Part shown: piece after piece, positions 21,601 to 30,305 of the stretch
Numbering within the stretch: the stretch's first letter is position 1
Layout: each line of letters opens with the position of its first letter
From: Mycosarcoma maydis
Lineage: Eukaryota > Basidiomycota > Ustilaginomycetes > Ustilaginales
Direction: 5' to 3'
Length of the DNA: 64,000 bases
Assembly: GCF_000328475.2 (NCBI RefSeq)
Contig: NC_026478.1
Coordinates: forward strand, 744,001-808,000
Translations under genes and position numbers: made by a program
The notes under the pieces: generated by a model
Seen by the model: the letters and a program-made list of their open reading frames with translations, nothing else
Database searches by the model: none
Told to the model about the DNA's origin: nothing

Positions 21601-24550
21601 GACGTTTATCGAAGACTTTGCGCTCGTCTCGGACTCGGCCTATGTTGCGCAGAATGCTGGCCGAATCATTCGCTCTCTGCTCGAGATTGCACTCAGTCGC
21701 CGGTGGGCTCGCACAGCATCCGCTCTTATTTCAATGAGTAAAGCCATTGAGAAGCGGATGTGGCCGTTTGATCATCCGCTGCAGCAGTCCCATCTGAACC
21801 CAGACACGCTATACGCTGTCACAGAGCGTGCTGATGACGTGGAGATCGAAGAGCTTGCCGAGATGTCGGCTGCAGACATTGCCAAGCTCATCCGCGTCAA
21901 CGCGAGGATGGGCAGCGCGGTGAAACAAGCAGCACGCAGCTTTCCCCGTCTGGCAACGTCGGCATCGATGCGTCCTCTTAGCCACGACCTCCTGCGCATC
22001 GATGTGCGGGTCGATCGTATTTTCGAATGGAGCGAGCGAGATCTTGGACGCCTGCACGGCTTCTACATCTGGATCGAGGATGAAGAAGGGTCCGAGATTC
22101 TCCAGTGGCTTACACATCTTACCCGAGTTACCGACTCGCACCTTTCCAACGTGACTTTTACGATCCCGCTGTCCGACACACTGCCATCAGGCTTGAATGT
22201 GCGATGGATGTCGGACTCCTGGATTGGAAGCGAGGGGAGCGAATGGATTGCCTTGGACGATCTGATTGTTCCGGCCAAGCCGCCTTTGCACGACACTCTT
22301 CTCGATCTACCCCTGCTGCCAGTGCGTTCTGCACTTGCCGACGAGCTGCTTTGCGAGATGTATGCACAAGACTTCAGCGCCTTCAATGCGCTACAAACGC
22401 AAAGTTTCCACACGTTGATGCATACATCGGCCAATACGCTTCTGTGCGGACCTACTGCATCGGGAAAGTCGACCGTTGCGGCGATGGCTGTGTGGCGAGC
22501 ATTACACCAGGCCGTCCAAGGTTGCATCATTATCGTTCACAGTAAACGGGATACATTGGCCTCTGCTACGAAGAGCACAATGGTAGCAGCGCTCAAACAG
22601 AAGCGCATCGAGGTGAAACGCTCCTCGCTTTCGAGAGAAGTTCTGCCATTTGTGTGCAACGATGGACTCGGCGCACGAGTGCTGTTCACCACCTCCATTT
22701 CTCTCTTGCGTGCTCTCGAGGCGAGACAAGATCTGGTGGGTCATGTCTCGCTCCTCGTTGCTGAAGACATGCATCTGCTGGATCCGGGGTACGAGATGAT
22801 GTTGGCCCGGTTCATGTGGTGCTGTGCACGCTCGCGTGCAGACAGCAGCCAAGGTGCAATCTCGATGCCACGCATTGTGGCGACTAGCGCAAGTCTCAGC
22901 GACGCCAGCTCGCTTGCGCAGTGGATCGGAGCAGACGAGTTATCGACGTACAACTTCGATCCCAAGGACCGGCCATCCATCCTGAACACGAGTTTTCAAG
23001 GCTTTGACCAACCGCACTCGAGCGGCCTACTTAAAACCATGGTCAAGCCTGCATTTGACAAGATGAAGGAGTGCAGAGCCAATGGACCTGCTATCGTCGT
23101 TGTGCCCTCGATATGGCAGTGCTTTACGGCTGCTTCGGACTTGATCACCAAGGCAGCTGCAGATATGGACATAGATGGCTATCTTGGCCTACCCTCGGAG
23201 GAGATCGAATCAATCTTGCCACACATCCTCGACACGTCGCTGCACGAGGCGCTGGTGCACGGCATCGGCATTGTACACGAGAGGACAGTGGCGCAGGACC
23301 GAACCGTGATTGAACACTTGTACGACCAGCATCTGCTGAAAGTGGTCATCATTACCCGAGACTGCTTGTGGAATACGACATTGCGAGCGGCGCTTGTTGT
23401 GGTTATGAGCACGCAATACGTGCGCATTAGCAAGGCACACAGTACAGGCGCATCGGATCGAGAGCTGGTCGACTACACACTTGCCGAACTGGGCCGAGCA
23501 CAGAGTTTGGCAGTGCGACCAGGAACACTTTGTGATCCGAACCCGCCAGGCGAATGCCTCGTGCTCTGTCAGACGGACAAAGCCAAGATGCTCGAAAAGA
23601 TGCTTCAGACGGGCATGCCTCTGCACTCTTGTTTGCTGCAGGATGAGCGTGGTGGTGCGCCTCTGCTTGCCACTGTACTCGGCGAAGTCGTGCAAGGCGC
23701 CATTACACGCGAAGAGCAAGTTCTCGACGTACTCAGCTGGACCATTCTGCCTGCTGAGCTGATGCGCAATCCGACGTACTACGACTGTGAGTGCAACGAG
23801 CGACACTCTGTCGCTGCTCGGCTGACGGCGGTGGCCAGCGAGCTCATACAGACGCTCTGCGAGCTGAAACTCGTCGAAAAGCACTCCGAGTCCAAGGACG
23901 GTAATTCGAGTCTCAAATACACTGGTCTCGGCAAAGCTCTTCATCTGCAATCGGGGTCGACATTGATGCACGTGGTGCGATGGTTCACCAATCTTTCAAG
24001 CAAACCTGTGAGCGCAGCAAAGGAGATGGATACCTTCACACCCAAAGCTCGCGACCACAAGGACATAGACAGGATTGAAGACGCACCGGAGAAAGAGGTG
24101 ATCGAGGCGACGTTGAGTCAGGTTCCTATTGAATGGCGGAGTGCCTTTCGTCTTTCTGCCGACAAAGTGCAGCACGAGGAAGAAGAGTCCAATGGAAAAG
24201 CAGACGAAGGACAGGGGGGAGAAGAGGGGAGCGAACCGGACAAGCGAAGCCGGAGCAAAATCATCACATATGGTCTTAAGCACAGGCTGTTACTGTGTCT
24301 CTACTTTGCCAAGTTGGATCTGATCACGCCAGCAACAGCCAAAGTGCTCGGAATGAGCAGGAGGGCGAGAAAGCGGCTCCAGCAGGGAGATACGGAGCAA
24401 GCCGTTGATCCCGCTGTTGACGAGCCGTACTCTGAACGACCAACGGATCAGAAAGCGCACGCAAAAGCGATAGAAGTTCTGCGAAGACAACAGGCAGCCC
24501 AAGTACTCGCTTTGTTGAGCTCAACCAGCATCATTGGAGGTCGGAGTTGA
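18662..24550 (+). CDS. slh1: Slh1/ASCC3-type tandem Ski2-like helicase (RQT/ASC-1 complex)
   Basis: The product is the Slh1/ASCC3 helicase that splits collided ribosomes in ribosome quality control and, in animals, also acts in alkylation repair. It has 1962 residues, close to yeast Slh1 (1967), in a single exon. The first cassette is complete: CAPTGAGKT (about 398), DEVHLLHDERG (about 520), VGLSATLPNYVDVADFLRVN and GRAGRPQY (about 765), followed by a Sec63 region at about 870-1180. The second cassette keeps Walker A (CGPTASGKS, about 1263) but has AEDMH (about 1368) where DEIH is expected and LGRAQSL (about 1611) where a QxxGRxGR motif VI is expected, so it is probably not an active ATPase. 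VARTLRLVESSQ after DEVH separates Slh1 from Brr2. The start ATG follows a stop-containing leader. The last 80 residues are charged and variable. Confidence 0.93.
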   Translation: MTLQNHLQSFLSAASSSQRTLDADQQLIGSLQAELDTLLRSSHQQYGSHISTTDAGGIKDIWSEFYRFASINSSTEQEGQDANDLHTHEMETSAAEQADGIDYRTHQSSSPAVAGLQDHLAHLASIDPQLADSLRHTVVTALSSSRSGDEISAELAETIGFDQLDLVGSIISDRQAALSALQADSYSSPHMSGTEELSHQEQVQIALPHRPSHHGATHDAFHRGSRPHIPGSQVVVQTQQERQQARRFKNDLRKANRQRIVDPSESIRTYTPEELERIREESLAAAANRPLFTGTATGVEQVRYPHVFSSGAQGNVLSVFGQRFALPLGTSREEKQFYEEVTIPPPRTVPMRTEERYIPIPEMDPICRGAFPGYKSLNRLQSAVYPLAYKTNENLLVCAPTGAGKTDVAMLTVMRAISQYARNLEPTAGNAGQGFDIRKNDFKIIYVAPMKALAAEVVRKFSKRLQYLGIKVRELTGDMQMTRQEIAETQMIVTTPEKWDVVTRKPTGEGELATKVRLLIIDEVHLLHDERGSVIETIVARTLRLVESSQSLIRIVGLSATLPNYVDVADFLRVNRWQGLFYFDSSFRPVPLEQHFLGVKGKAGSQQSRANLDKACFEKVSELVQAGHQVMVFVHARKETVKTAQTLREMFREEAMGDILQASADENPRKAFFKKELQSSRNREMKELFDTGFGIHHAGMLRTDRTLSERMFEAGVTRVLCCTATLAWGVNLPAYAVVIKGTDVYDSSAGKFVDLSILDVLQIFGRAGRPQYEDLGVGYILTSQDRLSHYVDAITSQHPIESKFIGGLIDSLNAEISLGTVASVRDGVSWLGYTYLFTRMKRTPLTYGMTYDEVADDPHLGAKRQQLISNGVKKLVEAKMVEHNPVTDRLQATDLGRIAAKYYIGYRTIETFNERMRSNMSEADVLGLLSQAADFEQIVPRDAEEKELKKMLEAAPCEVSGGIETSPGKVNILLQAYISRTFIEDFALVSDSAYVAQNAGRIIRSLLEIALSRRWARTASALISMSKAIEKRMWPFDHPLQQSHLNPDTLYAVTERADDVEIEELAEMSAADIAKLIRVNARMGSAVKQAARSFPRLATSASMRPLSHDLLRIDVRVDRIFEWSERDLGRLHGFYIWIEDEEGSEILQWLTHLTRVTDSHLSNVTFTIPLSDTLPSGLNVRWMSDSWIGSEGSEWIALDDLIVPAKPPLHDTLLDLPLLPVRSALADELLCEMYAQDFSAFNALQTQSFHTLMHTSANTLLCGPTASGKSTVAAMAVWRALHQAVQGCIIIVHSKRDTLASATKSTMVAALKQKRIEVKRSSLSREVLPFVCNDGLGARVLFTTSISLLRALEARQDLVGHVSLLVAEDMHLLDPGYEMMLARFMWCCARSRADSSQGAISMPRIVATSASLSDASSLAQWIGADELSTYNFDPKDRPSILNTSFQGFDQPHSSGLLKTMVKPAFDKMKECRANGPAIVVVPSIWQCFTAASDLITKAAADMDIDGYLGLPSEEIESILPHILDTSLHEALVHGIGIVHERTVAQDRTVIEHLYDQHLLKVVIITRDCLWNTTLRAALVVVMSTQYVRISKAHSTGASDRELVDYTLAELGRAQSLAVRPGTLCDPNPPGECLVLCQTDKAKMLEKMLQTGMPLHSCLLQDERGGAPLLATVLGEVVQGAITREEQVLDVLSWTILPAELMRNPTYYDCECNERHSVAARLTAVASELIQTLCELKLVEKHSESKDGNSSLKYTGLGKALHLQSGSTLMHVVRWFTNLSSKPVSAAKEMDTFTPKARDHKDIDRIEDAPEKEVIEATLSQVPIEWRSAFRLSADKVQHEEEESNGKADEGQGGEEGSEPDKRSRSKIITYGLKHRLLLCLYFAKLDLITPATAKVLGMSRRARKRLQQGDTEQAVDPAVDEPYSERPTDQKAHAKAIEVLRRQQAAQVLALLSSTSIIGGRS

Positions 24551-25186
24551 GCGGATCTCTCTGATCCATTGACATTCACGATTCTCGCAATGAAGATCAA
24601 ATTGTTGCTCTCCGATAGTTGCACTGCACTCGTACATGTCACCATGTGTGTGCCTGAGACAGCAGAAAGGGTTGAGGCAAAATCGAAGCGTCGAAAGTTT
24701 GTTTTGCTGGACCAAGACTCTATCGCGGAACCGATGCAAGCGTGAAGGTGAGAAGCATGGTGCTGGTTTGGAGTGGAAAGAAAGCCGAATTAGCCGGGAA
24801 ATTGGGCCAAGCAGTCCGGACAAAATGCCGAGAGGCCTCGCACAAGATACGAGCTGGCAAAATTTGTGACTCGTTCAGGGCAGCGCCTTGATTTACTCTT
24901 GGTGTTGCAGTCTTCATTGGCCTTTGTGGTGATTATCTGTGCAGCGCTTCTTGACGGAATGCTTTCCATCCGACCACATTCAAATTCGCATTGACGATTG
25001 TCTAGCGTAGCGCACTCGCTTCTTAATTTCTGCGGCTTCATCTTGGAAACAACACAAATAGTCACAGCAAAAGCAGCGCTGCACTATCCCTCCTTCACAA
25101 CGACCATCTGATCACCCTCAAGTGTCGATCATCCTTCTTCTCGCCAGAACAAGCTTCCTCGCACCACATCCTTATCGCTCGCAAAG
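24551..25186. other. Intergenic, 636 bp, promoter of the ketopantoate-reductase-like gene
   Basis: The spacer lies between two plus-strand genes. One ATTCACGATTC unit occurs at about 24575-24586. A pyrimidine-rich stretch precedes the next ATG, as is usual for fungal leaders. No gene was seen. Confidence 0.5.
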
Positions 25187-26380
25187 ATGGAAGCGCGCAA
25201 ACCAGAGGTATTGTGCATAGGCTTTGGTGCACTCGGCACGATCTACTCGTTGCTACTCTCGCGCGGCGGCGCTTCCATCACTGCGGTTGCACGGTCCAAC
25301 TACACTACGCTGACTACAACAGGAATCGACATCGCTTCAGCAAAATACGGCGATATTCCCAACTGGAAACCAGATCGTTGTGTTCGAGAGTCGGAACCAG
25401 ACACCGCGCAGGATCGGTACTACGACTATGTGTTGTGTACGTTCAAGAATGTTCCTGATCACAAGAGGGCCAGTGAGATCATCCGACCTTTTCTAAAGGC
25501 ACCCTGTGGGGAGGAACAGAAGCTGCCCACGATCGTGTTGCTTCAGAACGGAGTAGGAATTGAAGAAGAGGTTTCTAAAGCGTTGGTGGAAGGCGAAGAA
25601 AGGCTAGCAAGTGGGATTATTAGCGCGGTTGCTTGGATCGGAGCGAACTTGGTAGATGGTGGCAAAAAAGTGACACACGGTGCATTGGAGAGGCTGCAAA
25701 TGGGTACGTATCCTATACAGGCAAACGAACAACAAAAAGCAGCTCTGGTAGAGTTCACCCGGATCTATACAAACGGCGGCGGCGGCGGAACGGCAGTGCA
25801 AGACATTGAAACGATCCGATGGCAAAAAGTGCTCTGGAACGCTGCTTGGGGCGGGCTTTCGACTCTGGCACGACAACCAGTATCGGCGTTGCTTGACGAA
25901 GAAACGCTCCACTATTCCATAGGCGTCGTGCGCCGAATCATGCTGGAGATTGTCTACGTAGCGCGAGCCTGTGGCATCTCTGAAGAGCGTTTCCCGATGG
26001 CTAGCGTCGATCAAGCCGTCAACATCACAGTCGCCACCTCTCCCGTGGCTGCGGTCAACGATGCAAGCAAAGGCGGCAACCTAGCAGCGCACTTTAAACC
26101 GAGCATTCTGTTGGACTTGGAAAACGGTCGACCGATGGAATTGGAACCCATCATCGGAAACGTGGTTGCCAGAGCAAGGGAGCATGATGTAGATACGCCC
26201 AGGTTGGATCTGATCTTGGCAGCGTTGAAGCCAAATCAGGTGGACGCGATCAGGAGGGCTGACGGTGATCGAGTGGAAAAACGTGGAGTCAGCACCACGT
26301 TTTCGCAGCTCACTGCGACGAGTAGAGGCAACTGGCCGGCTGGTGCGCCTGTTTCCAAGGATTCCAGAACCTACCTGTAG
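25187..26380 (+). CDS. Ketopantoate reductase family protein (ApbA/PanE-like)
   Basis: The 397-residue product has the two-domain layout of 2-dehydropantoate 2-reductases, which reduce ketopantoate to pantoate with NADPH. The N-terminal Rossmann motif CIGFGALGTIYSLLLSRGG (about residues 10-28) is clear, with ITAVARS at the end of the second strand. LLQNGVGIEEEV at about 118-129 is the conserved family loop, and the helical C-terminal domain carries WQKVLWNAAWGGLSTLARQP, with the Lys and Asn expected near the substrate. Many fungi carry several family members of unknown substrate, so pantoate synthesis is only one possibility. No intron or targeting signal is visible. The gene runs convergently into the SNARE gene with only 155 bp between them. 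Confidence 0.88.
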   Translation: MEARKPEVLCIGFGALGTIYSLLLSRGGASITAVARSNYTTLTTTGIDIASAKYGDIPNWKPDRCVRESEPDTAQDRYYDYVLCTFKNVPDHKRASEIIRPFLKAPCGEEQKLPTIVLLQNGVGIEEEVSKALVEGEERLASGIISAVAWIGANLVDGGKKVTHGALERLQMGTYPIQANEQQKAALVEFTRIYTNGGGGGTAVQDIETIRWQKVLWNAAWGGLSTLARQPVSALLDEETLHYSIGVVRRIMLEIVYVARACGISEERFPMASVDQAVNITVATSPVAAVNDASKGGNLAAHFKPSILLDLENGRPMELEPIIGNVVARAREHDVDTPRLDLILAALKPNQVDAIRRADGDRVEKRGVSTTFSQLTATSRGNWPAGAPVSKDSRTYL

Positions 26381-26535
26381 ATTCACACGGCATCTCGGAC
26401 AAAGTCTATCTTTGCAACGCCAGTCTCAAACGTACAACTTTCACATCCGCCCATCTATCTACACGCTCATCCGCTCTTCTCTCTCTAACACGTCATTGTC
26501 CAATCTCTCTAAAAGCTGGCTGTATCCATGTACAT

Positions 26536-27165
26536 CTAACGAAACATTCCCCACAAGAAAAACAAGAACACCAGCCCACTGAAGCCGGCCAATGCCATGA
26601 CCTTGGCATTCTTCCACCACATCTGTCTTCTCAACCCTACGGCCCTCCTTCTGAACGCCATGCTCTGGTTGGCGGCGTTATCTGTCCTGTCCATCAGCAA
26701 CTCGATCCTCTCGCCTCTGCTCAAGATCTGTTCCACGTTTTGTGTCATGATATCCTTGACGCCTGCCAGCTCGGTTTTGGCCTGCGCGATGGGGTCGACA
26801 GCTTGCGGATCGCTATTAAACTGCTTGATCAGCTTGGAGAGTGTTGTTGTGAGAGAAGAGTAGTCCATGTCGGAGTCTCCGGCTTCTGGCACATCGTAGG
26901 TGGAAAGGAAATGCTTCTGAATGTGTGCCAAGAACGTGAAAGGCATGCGACGACCGGTGTCCGCGTCAGCTACCGCCATGTAGACCATGCCATCTTGTGA
27001 AACGTAGTGGAAGAGCCAGTCTTCGAATGCATACGACAGCTTGGATGAGTTGGGTGGAATTCGAGAGAGAATCGTCTGTGCTGCGGGAAGGAAACGATCG
27101 TGTGCTGGATCGTGCGTTTCTGCCAATATGTTCGATCCCTTGGCGATCAGCGCTAGTACGATCAT
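26536..27165 (-). CDS. VAMP7/Nyv1-like longin R-SNARE
   Basis: This is a tail-anchored R-SNARE expected to drive fusion at late endosomes or the vacuole. From the ATG at 27165 it has 209 residues, close to VAMP7 (about 220). The longin domain starts at once (MIVLALIAKGSNILAE) and includes RIPPNSSKLSYAFEDWLFHY. The SNARE motif covers about residues 120-180 (TELAGVKDIMTQNVEQILSR, then GERIELLMDRTDN), with the zero-layer Arg in ILSRGERIELL. A single hydrophobic tail anchor, VMALAGFSGLVFLFFLWGMF, ends the protein. The open frame continues upstream for 74 codons, but homology begins exactly at this Met, so the longer form was rejected. Which trafficking step it serves is inferred from the family. 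Confidence 0.92.
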   Translation of the reverse strand: MIVLALIAKGSNILAETHDPAHDRFLPAAQTILSRIPPNSSKLSYAFEDWLFHYVSQDGMVYMAVADADTGRRMPFTFLAHIQKHFLSTYDVPEAGDSDMDYSSLTTTLSKLIKQFNSDPQAVDPIAQAKTELAGVKDIMTQNVEQILSRGERIELLMDRTDNAANQSMAFRRRAVGLRRQMWWKNAKVMALAGFSGLVFLFFLWGMFR

Positions 27166-27924
27166 TATTGCAAGGTCGACGATTCCGGAACGCCTGCGAA
27201 TGTGTCCTATCTGGTGGAGGTTGGGGAGAATTCTAGGACGCGCTTTATGATCAGAGTAGAGGAGGACGGTGGTAGCGAAGAAGTTATGCAGCTTAGATTC
27301 GACCCAACGAAAAGACGTGACGAAAGACAAGACCTGGTGGATGATGATGGTAGTAATGTGGATGCAAGCAAGCAAAGGGGTCATCAAGTCTCAAATTTAT
27401 GGAGTGACCCAAAAGGGATCACCGATGTGCATCATGCATCTCTTGGAGCACACATCTGTACGCTAGCAACTCACGACTGTGATTAACTTATTCGTGATTA
27501 GGCTGCAGGCGGAAATTCACAACTGAGCTTAGTCGCACTCATGACTGTTCATGACTCACCATTCACGATTTGATTCACGATTCACGATTAAATATCAAAA
27601 CCAGTGTCGGATTTTGGTATCTCACACATCAACAATTTACCCCGTGACCCGTGATCCACGTGCCACGCACGATCTTTCGTCTTTTGCTTTCGCACTGTGC
27701 GCCAATTCACGATTTCGCAGATAAGCAAGCTTTGGCTGCCCCGGTCTTGAATTCGTAGGCGTGGGGTAACAGCCCCCCGCTCCGGTTCACGGTTGCATTT
27801 AGGTTCCGAGCGAGCCGGAAGGGTTCGCACATACCAAAGCTCACCATCTTCTTCTTCTTCTTCTTCTTCTACTATTACTTCCTCGAGTCCCCCCAATCGC
27901 GTACTTCGAACTTGAGTGAGAACC
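27166..27924. promoter_or_regulatory. Divergent promoter region, R-SNARE / acetoacetyl-CoA synthetase
   Basis: The 759-bp gap separates two 5' ends. It holds a tight cluster of TTCACGATT units (27560-27590), CATGACTG-type units just before them, and a CTT triplet repeat 55-78 bp upstream of the synthetase ATG. Confidence 0.6.
27847..27870. repeat. (CTT)n microsatellite in a leader
   Basis: About eight CTT triplets form a pyrimidine tract shortly upstream of the acetoacetyl-CoA synthetase ATG, probably within the 5' leader. Confidence 0.85.
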
Positions 27925-30305
27925 ATGTCAACACCAACCGCCGCTCCCTCCCAGCCGCTCGTGTGGTCACCCACTCCCGACGAGATTCAGCAGACATCGC
28001 TCGACAAGTTTCGTCGTCTGGTTAACGCTCGTTACCATCTCAACTTGAACACTTACCACGAGTTACATGATTTCTCGGTCAACCGCTTGGAGGATTTTTG
28101 GACCTCTGTGTGGGACTTTGTGGGTGTGCGTGTTTCGACTCGCTTTGAACGCATCCTCTCGGATCCGAATGCTCTTCCAGGTGATTTGCCCGAATGGTTT
28201 CCAGGAGCATCGTTCAGCATGGCGCAAAACATTTTGTTCCCGCTTCACCCTTCCAACACGACGTTTTGCTCACCCAGAGCTCCGTACCACTGGCCGCATG
28301 CTCAAGCTGTAGCCCTGATCGAGGTGCCGGAAGGCGGAGGTCTTGCTGACTCGGATGTCAATGCGCAAGCTGTCAAGGTGACGTGGGGAGAGTTGAGAAG
28401 GAGGGTGGCTTTGCTCGCCGAGACTTTCAGGAGAATCGGGGTAAAGAAGGGGGACAGACTGGCACATGTCTCTGCCAACACGTCGTCGCCCATCGTTGCA
28501 ACGCTGGCGGCGAACAGTGTGGGTGCCATCTACTCGCTCATCGCTACTGATGCTGGTCCACAGGCAATCTATGGCCGACTAGCGCAGATTCGACCCAAGC
28601 TGCTGTTTACAGACGATGCAGTGCTGTACAACGGCAAGCAGGTGGATATCCTCGACCGTGTCGCGCAGGTAGCTGAACGCCTACAGGCAGATGGCAAGAT
28701 CGATTCGCCCCTCCACTTTCAAGTCGTCATCATCCGCAACACTCGCTTGCCCAAAGCCAGTCCCGCTTGGACCTCGACCAAGGTGCGTGGTCTCGAGATG
28801 CACGATTTCGTCCAACAAACTGGTCTCAGCATGGCCGATTCGCTCTCTCACCACTTCGAGCAGCTCCCCGCCCAACACCCCGTTCAGATCTTCTTCTCCT
28901 CCGGCACCACTGGCGAACCTAAATGCATCATCCACACACAGTGTCTCCTCCTCAACATGAAAAAGGAAGCGCTGCTCATGCTTGATCTCAAACCTGCCGA
29001 TACTTTTCTCCAGATCACTTCGTGCGGCTGGATCATGTGGATCTATCACCTCGTCGCACTTTCCATCGGCAGCACCGCTGTACTCTATGACGGATCACCC
29101 ATGTTTCCCAACCCTCAACACGTGGTCAAGGTTGTATCGCACCTCAAGTGTTCTGGCTACGGTGCAAGTCCGAGATTCCTCAGCGAACTCGAAAAGTATT
29201 GCCGCGTAAACAAGTTCAGCATTGCTCAACAGTTGGAGTTGGGCAGGTTTAGGATGATGACGAGCACGGGCTCGCCGTTGTCGGCGAAAAATGTCGAGTT
29301 CTTCTATCAACAGTTTCCCAAGAGGGCACACCTGTGCAGTATTTCGGGAGGCACCGATATGGCGGGTGTGTTGGTGGGTCCGACCAAGTTGCTGCCGTTG
29401 TACGGCAACTTTATCCAGTGCAAGGCGCTTGGATTCGATATCCAGGTGTGGGATGCCGAGTCGGGTCAGAGGATCGATGATACGGGGAAACCGGGCGAGT
29501 TGATCGTTGCGAAACCGTTCCCAACGCAGCCGGTAAGTGGCGAGATGGTGTTGCACCGTACAGTATGGGAGCGTCTAACTGACTTGAGTTGGATCCTGTT
29601 GGGTGATGAGCAGAGTGGATTCTTTGGACCAGCCGACCAAAAGCAAGCGCTGTACGAAAAGTACATGGACTCGTACTACAATCGATTTCCAGCTCGAAAA
29701 GTGTGGGCTCAAGGCGACTTTATCTACCAAGACCGATCTACCCAAGGTCTCGAGATCCTCGGCCGCTCTGACGGCGTTTTGAACCCGAGCGGCGTCAGGT
29801 TTGGCAGCTCCGAAATCTACAGCGTAGTGGACAAGTTCGAGTTTGTCGGTGACAGCATTGTCGTGGGCCAACGTAGACCTGGCAAAGACGAACACGAACG
29901 CGTTCTGCTCTTCATCAAGATGCGCGATCCTGCCGTGCAACTCGAGCGCTCGCACATTGCTGAGCTCAACAAAGCCATAAAAGCAGCGTATTCCGCACGA
30001 CACGTTCCGGAACACACATTCCAGGTGCACGACATCCCCGTCACGCTGAACGGCAAAAAGACTGAATTGGCAGTCAAAGCGATCGTCAACGGCAACGTGG
30101 GATTCAAGCCTTCTAGCGTAAGTTTACACGGGCCATGCCAACAGCAGAAACCGAGACTGACCCTACTTTGACAATCCTCCCAAAACAGGCGACCGCAAAT
30201 CCGCAAAGCTTGAAAGAGTATGCTCAATACGCTGATCTCGAATCGGTCATTGCCGCTAGATCTAGCGCTAAGGCAGGTACTGCCAGAGGAGATGCTAAGC
30301 TCTGA
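27925..30305 (+). CDS. AACS: Acetoacetyl-CoA synthetase (three exons)
   Basis: This cytosolic ANL-superfamily ligase activates acetoacetate to acetoacetyl-CoA with ATP, feeding sterol and lipid synthesis. Exons are 27925-29532, 29614-30117 and 30189-30305, giving 742 residues. The N-terminal domain (FWTSVWDFVGV at about 53-63) is typical. The adenylate-forming core has SSGTTGEPKCIIH (A3 loop), CGWIMWIYHLVAL, SISGGTDMAG and GRSDGVLNPSGVRFGSSEIY. NGKKTELAVK holds the C-terminal catalytic Lys. Exon 3 is supported by ANPQSLKEYAQYADLES, which matches the end of animal AACS, whereas reading on past exon 2 gives unrelated residues. The 81-nt first intron has no stop and keeps frame, so an unspliced form would carry 27 extra residues inside the family motif KPFPTQP. 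The start is the first ATG in frame. Confidence 0.93.
29533..29613 (+). other. In-frame, stop-free 81-nt intron of acetoacetyl-CoA synthetase
   Basis: It has a GTAAGT donor, a CTAAC/CTGAC branch-like element and a CAG acceptor. The length is a multiple of three and no stop occurs in frame. Removing it joins KPFPTQP to SGFFGPAD, matching the spacing of the animal enzyme; retention would insert 27 residues. Confidence 0.88.
30118..30188 (+). other. 71-nt second intron of acetoacetyl-CoA synthetase
   Basis: The donor is GTAAGT, with CTGAC 36 nt before the acceptor and an AACAG acceptor. Splicing joins FKPSS to ATANPQSL and extends the protein by 38 residues that resemble the family C-terminus. 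Confidence 0.92.

Noticed and set aside
26536..27387. Longer 283-residue version of the R-SNARE
   Set aside because: The extra 74 residues add a hydrophobic stretch that no VAMP7 has; homology starts at the Met at 27165.
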